NCBI GenBank assembly: GCA_903911455.1 | Contig: CAIWDQ010000028.1 | Span: 1 to 10,267, forward strand | Length of the DNA stretch: 10,267 bases | From: an uncultured bacterium | GTDB lineage: Bacteria > Bacteroidota > Bacteroidia > Bacteroidales > JACABE01 | Reading direction: 5' to 3' | Shown: piece by piece, positions 5,208 through 10,267 of the stretch | Numbering within the stretch: position 1 is the stretch's first letter | Layout: every line of letters begins with the position of its first letter | Translations under genes and position numbers: made by a program | The notes under the pieces: model-generated | Databases searched by the model: none | The model's input: only the letters and a program-made list of their open reading frames with translations | Told to the model about the DNA's origin: nothing

Positions 5208-6698
5208 ATGACATTACTTGGTTACGATTTAGGAAGTTCTTCGGTAAAAGCCTCATTAATTGATGCCCTTACGGGGAAATGTATAGCAAAGGCACAGTAT
5301 CCCGATACGGAGATGAAGATAAACGCTCCGCAAGCAGGTTGGGCAGAGCAAGACCCTGAAACCTGGTGGGAATATATTGGCAAGGTAACTAAACTTATCC
5401 TTTCTAATCCCGGCGTTGATGCTAATGAAATCAAAGCCATTGGTATTTCCTATCAGATGCACGGTTTGGTTTTGATTGATAGAGAAAAGAAAGTATTGCG
5501 CCCTTCTATTATTTGGTGTGATAGCCGTGCAGTTTCTTATGGTGAAAAAGCTTTTAAAGATATAGGTGAAGAGAAGTGTTTGGAAGAATTATTAAATTCT
5601 CCAGGCAATTTTACAGCCTCTAAACTGAAATGGGTTAAGGAAAACGAGCCGGCTATATATAATAAGGTATATAAAATGTTGCTTCCCGGAGATTATATTG
5701 CAATGATGCTAACAGGGGAATGCAAAACTACCACAACAGGTTTGTCCGAAGGTATTCTCTGGAACTTTAAAAAGGAAGATACCGCAGATATGTTGTTGGA
5801 TTATTATGGTATAGATAAAGATTTAATTCCTGAAAGAACTCCAATAATGGGCATTCAGGGGAGAATAACTAAGTTTGCTTCCGAATTGCTGGGTCTTCCT
5901 GAAGGAATTCCAGTTGCGTATCGTGCCGGCGATCAACCTAACAACGCGCTTTCTTTAAATGTTCTCAATCCAGGGGAGGTGGCTGCAACGGCTGGCACTT
6001 CAGGTGTGGTTTATGGTGTTAATGATAAAATTCTTTTTGATCCTGCTTCAAGAGTAAATACTTTCGTTCATGTAAATCATACTAAAGATAAACCACGTTA
6101 TGGGGTGCTGTTGTGTATTAATGGTACAGGGATTTTATATTCGTGGATTAAAAGAATGTTTGGAGGTAAATATACTTATGATGAACTGAATTTGAAAGCT
6201 GAACAAGCTGCTATTGGTTCAGAAGGTTTAGTATTTATCCCTTTCGGGAATGGTTCAGAAAGGATGCTTGGCAATAAGATTGTAAATGCCGGTATGATGA
6301 ATCTTAATTTTAATATTCATGGCGAAAATGAACTTATACGTTCTGCAATTGAGGGCATAGCTTTCTCTTTTGCTTATGGTATGAAAATATTAAACAGCAC
6401 CGGAGTTCAGACTAAGACTATCAAAGCAGGGAATGCTAATTTATTTTTAAGTCCTGTATTCAGGCAGACTTTAGCAAATTCCACAGGTTCTATTATTGAA
6501 CTTTATGATACCGATGGAGCCACCGGAGCTGCACTTGGTGCAGGTATAGGTTCGGGTATTTATAAATCGGAAGAAGAAGCTTTCATGAATTTAAATATTA
6601 TAGGCATTACCAAACCGGATAGTAATGCTATAGAAATGGCAACCACTGCTTGCGAAAAATGGATTCGTACATTAGAAACGCAATTAATTAATTTATAA
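5208..6698 (+). CDS. xylB: Xylulokinase XylB, FGGY carbohydrate kinase, 496 aa
   Basis: Phosphorylates D-xylulose with ATP to D-xylulose 5-phosphate, the entry to the pentose phosphate pathway; cytoplasmic. The protein opens with the phosphate-binding motif GYDLGSSSVK (5-14). The xylulokinase-type substrate motif YQMHGLVL (82-89) and IIWCDSR (101-107) follow. The FGGY signature region FTASKLKWV is at 135-143, and the catalytic aspartate is D242 in AGDQPNNA. The ATP-binding TAGTSG is at 261-266, and GAALGAGIGSG lies near the C-terminus. Length matches typical xylulokinases (about 485-500). It is first in the operon, 21 bp before xylA, and neighbouring xylA and xylE support xylulose over other FGGY substrates. 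There is no Shine-Dalgarno; the ATG follows an AT-rich leader. Confidence 0.95.
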   Translation: MTLLGYDLGSSSVKASLIDALTGKCIAKAQYPDTEMKINAPQAGWAEQDPETWWEYIGKVTKLILSNPGVDANEIKAIGISYQMHGLVLIDREKKVLRPSIIWCDSRAVSYGEKAFKDIGEEKCLEELLNSPGNFTASKLKWVKENEPAIYNKVYKMLLPGDYIAMMLTGECKTTTTGLSEGILWNFKKEDTADMLLDYYGIDKDLIPERTPIMGIQGRITKFASELLGLPEGIPVAYRAGDQPNNALSLNVLNPGEVAATAGTSGVVYGVNDKILFDPASRVNTFVHVNHTKDKPRYGVLLCINGTGILYSWIKRMFGGKYTYDELNLKAEQAAIGSEGLVFIPFGNGSERMLGNKIVNAGMMNLNFNIHGENELIRSAIEGIAFSFAYGMKILNSTGVQTKTIKAGNANLFLSPVFRQTLANSTGSIIELYDTDGATGAALGAGIGSGIYKSEEEAFMNLNIIGITKPDSNAIEMATTACEKWIRTLETQLINL

Positions 6699-6719
6699 AC
6701 AAAAAATACAATAATAATT

Positions 6720-8048
6720 ATGGAGTATCTTACAGGTGACGTTGAATTCTTTCATGGAATTGGAAGAATTAAGTTTGAAGGTAGAAGTTCAAGGAATCCC
6801 TTGGCATATAAGTGGTACAACGAAAATCAGATCGTTGGTGGAAAGACGATGAAGGAACACATGCGCTTTGCGGTTGCTTACTGGCATAGTTTCTGTGGTA
6901 CCGGTGCCGATCCTTTTGGTCCCGGTACTAAGATTTATCCCTGGGCTGACATTAAAGATCCTATTGAAAAGGCTAAGGCTAAGATGGATTTCGCTTTTGA
7001 GTTTATTAGTAAGTTGGGTGTGCCTTTTTATTGTTTTCATGATTATGATTTAGTTGAAGAGGCTGATTCTATCTTAGAATCTGAGAAAAGACTTATGACT
7101 ATGGTTGAGTATGCTAAGCAGAAACAAACTGCTTCGGGCATTAATTTATTGTGGGGAACTGCAAATGTATTTTCAAATCCTAGATACATGAATGGTGCTT
7201 CTACCAACCCTGATTTCCATGCTTTATCTCATGCCGGAACTCAGGTTAAGAATGCCATAGATGCAACCATTGCCCTTGGAGGTCAGAATTATGTTTTCTG
7301 GGGTGGAAGAGAAGGTTATATGACTTTGTTGAACACTGATATGAAACGCGAGAAGGAACATTTAGGTCGTTTCTTAACTATGGCAAGAGATTATGCCCGT
7401 AAACAAGGATTCAAAGGGACTTTCTTGATTGAACCTAAACCTATGGAACCAACTAAACACCAATATGATTTTGATACCGAAACCGTGATTGGTTTCTTAC
7501 GTTATTTTGGTTTAGAAAACGATTTTAAATTAAATATTGAGGTTAATCATGCAACTTTGGCCGGTCATACTTTTCAGCATGAGCTGCAATGTGCTGCTGA
7601 TGCAGGCCTTTTGGGTAGCATTGATGCTAATCGTGGAGATTACCAGAATGGCTGGGATACCGACCAGTTTGTTTTGAATATTTATGAAACTATTGAAGCT
7701 ATGCTAGTGATACTTGGCAATGGTGGTTTCACTACCGGCGGAATAAATTTTGATGCTAAGATAAGAAGAAACTCTACTGATCCTCAAGATTTATTTATAG
7801 CGCATATTGCTGCTATGGATGTGTTTGCCCGCGCTTTGGTTATCGCTAATGAATTGCTTACAAATTCCGAACTTCCACAATGGAAGAAAGAGCGCTATGC
7901 TTCTTTTGATTCAGGTAAGGGTTTGGCTTATGAACAAGGTAAGCTTACGCTTGAAGATCTAAGGACTTATGCTATAGAAAACGGTGAGCCTGAGATGAGA
8001 AGTGGTAAGCAGGAATTGTACGAACAGTTAATCAATCTATACATTTAA
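6720..8048 (+). CDS. xylA: Xylose isomerase XylA, class II, 442 aa
   Basis: Cytoplasmic, metal-dependent isomerase converting D-xylose to D-xylulose (also glucose to fructose, weakly, in the family). The catalytic histidine is H107 in YCFHDYDL. Expected metal ligands are all visible: E238 (IEPKP), E274 and H277 (NIEVNH), D302 (SIDANRGD), D313 (GWDTDQ) and D345 (NFDAK). VFWGGREGYMTLLNTDMKRE (192-211) and the C-terminal KERYASFDSG are also conserved. The 442-residue length and N-terminal extension are those of class II enzymes. Family members from Bacteroidota are close to the fungal Piromyces enzyme, usually explained by transfer from bacteria to gut fungi. An A-rich leader precedes the ATG. 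It lies 12 bp before the transporter gene. Confidence 0.97.
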   Translation: MEYLTGDVEFFHGIGRIKFEGRSSRNPLAYKWYNENQIVGGKTMKEHMRFAVAYWHSFCGTGADPFGPGTKIYPWADIKDPIEKAKAKMDFAFEFISKLGVPFYCFHDYDLVEEADSILESEKRLMTMVEYAKQKQTASGINLLWGTANVFSNPRYMNGASTNPDFHALSHAGTQVKNAIDATIALGGQNYVFWGGREGYMTLLNTDMKREKEHLGRFLTMARDYARKQGFKGTFLIEPKPMEPTKHQYDFDTETVIGFLRYFGLENDFKLNIEVNHATLAGHTFQHELQCAADAGLLGSIDANRGDYQNGWDTDQFVLNIYETIEAMLVILGNGGFTTGGINFDAKIRRNSTDPQDLFIAHIAAMDVFARALVIANELLTNSELPQWKKERYASFDSGKGLAYEQGKLTLEDLRTYAIENGEPEMRSGKQELYEQLINLYI

Positions 8049-8060
8049 TACCTATAAATT

Positions 8061-9713
8061 ATGGCTTTCATAGATACTTCCCCGAAAGGGAATTTGAATT
8101 TGCAGGAGAAGGGTAATCCTTTTTATATCATGCTTCTGACATTGGTTGCCACTTTGGGCGGTTTATTGTTTGGATATGATACTGCGGTTGTAAATGGTGC
8201 CGGCGAATCTTTAGATAAGTTTTATATCTTAAAGATGCTTGACCCTAACAATCTGCCTTATGCAATCCAAATGATTACCCAATACAAACTTATCGTAGTT
8301 ATCGTATTTTACCTGGTATTAATCATAATTTCGGGACAGATAATTAGATTACTTGACGTTAAGAAGGGTTCAATTGTGAGTGCTATTTTATTAATTATAC
8401 TCACAGTTTGGGTTATTTCTTATTTCAGCAAAGCTATTCCTAATGATGTTGATGGATTGAAAGCCATGAAAGATTCTGTAAAGGGCTTTGTTATCGGAAG
8501 TGCTTTAATAGGCTGTATTATAGGTGGTGCTTTGTCGGGTTTTGTGTCTAAATCAATTGGTCGTAAGCGCGGTTTAGTTATTTCGGCTATTGCTTTCACT
8601 TTGTCGGCGATAGGTGCGTGGAAACCTGAGGCGTTTAATATTTTCGGAACTTTAGATGTGTATTCTTTTGTGGTTTATCGTATTATTGGTGGTGTAGGTG
8701 TGGGGCTGGCTTCTATGCTTTCGCCTTTATATATTGCCGAAATTGCTCCGGCTAAGATTAGGGGTAAACTGGTGTCGTGGAATCAGTTTGCTATTATCTT
8801 TGGGATGCTTGTAATATACTTCGTTAACTGGTTTATTGCCCGTAGTGGCAACGAAGATTGGCTGATAAATGAAGGATGGCGCTGGATGTTCTTTTCGGGA
8901 GTGATACCTGCAGCAATCTTTTTAATATTACTGATTTTTGTGCCCGAAACTCCTCGCTATCTTGTTATGAATAATAATGAAGCTAAGGCATTAAAGGTTC
9001 TTAAAAAGATATCAGGAAATGATGTTGCCAATAGCATTCTTAAAGATATAAAAGGATCTTTACACGAAACCAAAGTGCCTTGGCTATCTTACGGTTTCTT
9101 TGTAATCTTTATAGGGATTATGTTAAGTGTATTTCAGCAGTTTGTAGGTATTAACGTGGTGCTTTATTATGCAGGTAATATATTTAAAAATATGGGCGCA
9201 AGTACCGATTCTTCTCTTTTACAAACTATCATTATAGGTTTAATTAATCTTATCTTTACAATATTAGCAATCTTTACTGTTGATAAATTTGGCAGAAAAC
9301 CATTAATGATTATTGGAGCCTTAACGATGGGCATAAGTATGTTTGCTTTGGGATTAAGTTTCTATATGCAGAGTCAGGGGATAATGGCTTTAGTATTTAT
9401 GTTGATTTACACAGCAGGTTTTGCAATGAGTTGGGGTCCGGTAACCTGGGTATTACTTTCTGAGATATTCCCTAACAGTATTAGAGGGGCAATGTCAATT
9501 GCTGTGGCTGCACAATGGATTGCCAATTTAATTATTTCCTGGACCTTCCCTATGATGAACGATAACAACTGGCTTACAGATTTATTCCACCATGGTTTTG
9601 CTTATTGGGTTTACGGTGCAATGGGTATTTTAGCTGCCTGGTTTATTTGGAAATTAGTTCCTGAAACTAAAGGTAAAACGCTGGAAGAAATGGAGAAACT
9701 CTGGAAGAAATAA
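8061..9713 (+). CDS. xylE: D-xylose:H+ symporter XylE-like, with an N-terminal-half insertion, 550 aa
   Basis: Major-facilitator sugar porter in the inner membrane, predicted to import D-xylose with a proton. Similarity to E. coli XylE as I remember it runs through almost the whole length. The proton-coupling aspartate in FGYDTAV is D40, and R207 is kept. Equivalents of the known xylose-binding residues are present: Q242 (NQFAIIFG), Q359/Q360/N365 (FQQFVGIN), W463 (GPVTW) and Q485/W486 (AAQW). RXGRR-like loops (GRKRG, FGRKP) and PETKGKTLEE at the end are conserved. It is about 60 residues longer than the roughly 490 of E. coli XylE. The excess lies at about 56-140, between helix 1 and the normal helix 2, and contains two extra hydrophobic stretches (about 76-98 and 103-122). 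It is last in the operon and followed by a strong terminator. Xylose specificity is inferred from the residues and context. Confidence 0.93.
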   Translation: MAFIDTSPKGNLNLQEKGNPFYIMLLTLVATLGGLLFGYDTAVVNGAGESLDKFYILKMLDPNNLPYAIQMITQYKLIVVIVFYLVLIIISGQIIRLLDVKKGSIVSAILLIILTVWVISYFSKAIPNDVDGLKAMKDSVKGFVIGSALIGCIIGGALSGFVSKSIGRKRGLVISAIAFTLSAIGAWKPEAFNIFGTLDVYSFVVYRIIGGVGVGLASMLSPLYIAEIAPAKIRGKLVSWNQFAIIFGMLVIYFVNWFIARSGNEDWLINEGWRWMFFSGVIPAAIFLILLIFVPETPRYLVMNNNEAKALKVLKKISGNDVANSILKDIKGSLHETKVPWLSYGFFVIFIGIMLSVFQQFVGINVVLYYAGNIFKNMGASTDSSLLQTIIIGLINLIFTILAIFTVDKFGRKPLMIIGALTMGISMFALGLSFYMQSQGIMALVFMLIYTAGFAMSWGPVTWVLLSEIFPNSIRGAMSIAVAAQWIANLIISWTFPMMNDNNWLTDLFHHGFAYWVYGAMGILAAWFIWKLVPETKGKTLEEMEKLWKK

Positions 9714-9739
9714 TTCTAAACTAAATGTATTTTAAATAT

Positions 9740-9777
9740 AAAAGACCTAAGTCCGTACATACGGACTTAGGTCTTTT
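9740..9777. terminator. Strong bidirectional terminator between xylE and the TlpA-like gene
   Basis: AAAAGACCTAAGTCCG (9740-9755) pairs perfectly over 16 bp with its complement at 9762-9777, leaving the loop TACATA. It is flanked by T-runs in both orientations (GTCTTTTT on plus, GTCTTTTATATTT on minus). It lies 26 bp after the xylE stop and about 33 bp beyond the stop of the convergent TlpA-like gene, so it can end both transcripts. Confidence 0.95.
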
Positions 9778-9810
9778 TAGTTATTGTGTTGAATGTATTT
9801 GTCGTTTTAT

Positions 9811-10267
9811 TTAATTTTGTTTAATCAATTCATCTAGGATGTTAGTATATTTCTTCATTGAAGCTTCCATTATTGCTTTAAAATATTTTGAATAGGGGCT
9901 GGCACCTCCATATTGACAAAAAATAATTTTATTTTTGTAAGTAATAATTGTTGTAGGATATCCATTTGTAATTCCTAAATTTTCAAGAGTACTTCTAAGC
10001 ATAGTGTATTGATGAAAATAGAATGGATGTATTTTTAAAAAATCTTTTATGATTCCCTTTTCTTCAAATGTTATTGCAATAAAATCTACTTTATTTGAAT
10101 ACTTTTTTTGTAAGCTATCAAATATTGGAATTTCTGCAACACATGGACTACAAGTTGTAAACCAGAAATTATAAAAAACAATAGATTTTAATGTATCTCT
10201 TCTAAAGATTGAATTATTTAGATCAGTTGCTAAAAAAGTAGGCATGATTGTTCCAAATATATTACTA
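9811..10267 (-). CDS. TlpA-like thioredoxin-fold protein, 5' end outside the window
   Basis: Predicted thiol-disulfide oxidoreductase or peroxiredoxin-like protein of the TlpA/ResA group, normally facing the periplasm. NFWFTTCSPC carries the CxxC redox pair in the position and context typical of TlpA proteins. The cis-proline follows in GYPTTIIT, and FIAITFEEKG lies between. An in-frame ATG at 10245 exists, but the frame stays open to the window edge (upstream residues read SNIFGTI) and the ATG falls inside the conserved domain start, where TlpA proteins have a G..-P-x-F pattern. I therefore take the gene as 5'-truncated by the window; a signal peptide or lipobox probably lies beyond. C-terminal sequence past the fold is charged and short. 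Likely roles are disulfide reduction or repair in the periplasm; partners are not visible. Confidence 0.85.
   Translation of the reverse strand, partial: SNIFGTIMPTFLATDLNNSIFRRDTLKSIVFYNFWFTTCSPCVAEIPIFDSLQKKYSNKVDFIAITFEEKGIIKDFLKIHPFYFHQYTMLRSTLENLGITNGYPTTIITYKNKIIFCQYGGASPYSKYFKAIMEASMKKYTNILDELIKQN

Noticed and set aside
9811..10245. The TlpA-like gene as a complete 144-residue protein starting at 10245
   Set aside because: The frame remains open to the window edge and the ATG lies inside the conserved start of the thioredoxin fold, so the gene is most likely truncated by the window.

Overview
The window looks like chromosomal DNA of a Bacteroidota bacterium, probably in or near Bacteroidales. 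It is AT-rich. Its starts lack clear Shine-Dalgarno sites and are often preceded by A-rich leaders. Two divergent genes carry TACTTTTG boxes that match the Bacteroidota -7 consensus TAnnTTTG. Exported proteins have Bacteroidota-style signal peptides (one ending in NAQ, one lipobox YSC). The xylose isomerase is of the long class II type. No phage, transposase, CRISPR, tRNA or rRNA gene was seen.

Layout. Positions 1-294 are a 21-bp tandem array that runs off the left edge. Positions 354-1511 (minus) hold a small DUF2007-type gene followed by a sugar-phosphate nucleotidyltransferase gene, probably one operon. Positions 1512-2391 are gene-free and crowded with repeats: a perfect 25-bp inverted repeat, two further hairpins, three 14-bp boxes and a six-unit 41-bp tandem array. 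Positions 2392-4279 (minus) hold a lipoprotein of the endonuclease/exonuclease/phosphatase (EEP) fold and, 10 bp downstream, an exported probable outer-membrane protein of unknown function. Positions 4477-5067 (minus) encode an acetate/succinate transporter of the SatP (GPR1/FUN34/YaaH) family, which ends at a strong hairpin terminator. Positions 5208-9713 (plus) are a compact xylose operon, xylB-xylA-xylE, closed by a strong terminator at 9740-9777. The window ends inside a minus-strand TlpA-like thioredoxin-fold gene whose 5' end lies outside.

How the genes work together. XylE brings in D-xylose with protons, XylA isomerises it to D-xylulose, and XylB phosphorylates that to D-xylulose 5-phosphate for the pentose phosphate pathway. 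The divergent SatP gene shares the intergenic region. It could move acetate or succinate, plausible end products of sugar fermentation, but this link is inferred from position only. No xylose regulator gene is next to the operon.

I see no clear new multi-gene system. The points most worth a second look are an insertion with two extra hydrophobic segments in the XylE-like transporter, the higher-order organisation of the two tandem arrays, and the repeat-dense intergenic region.
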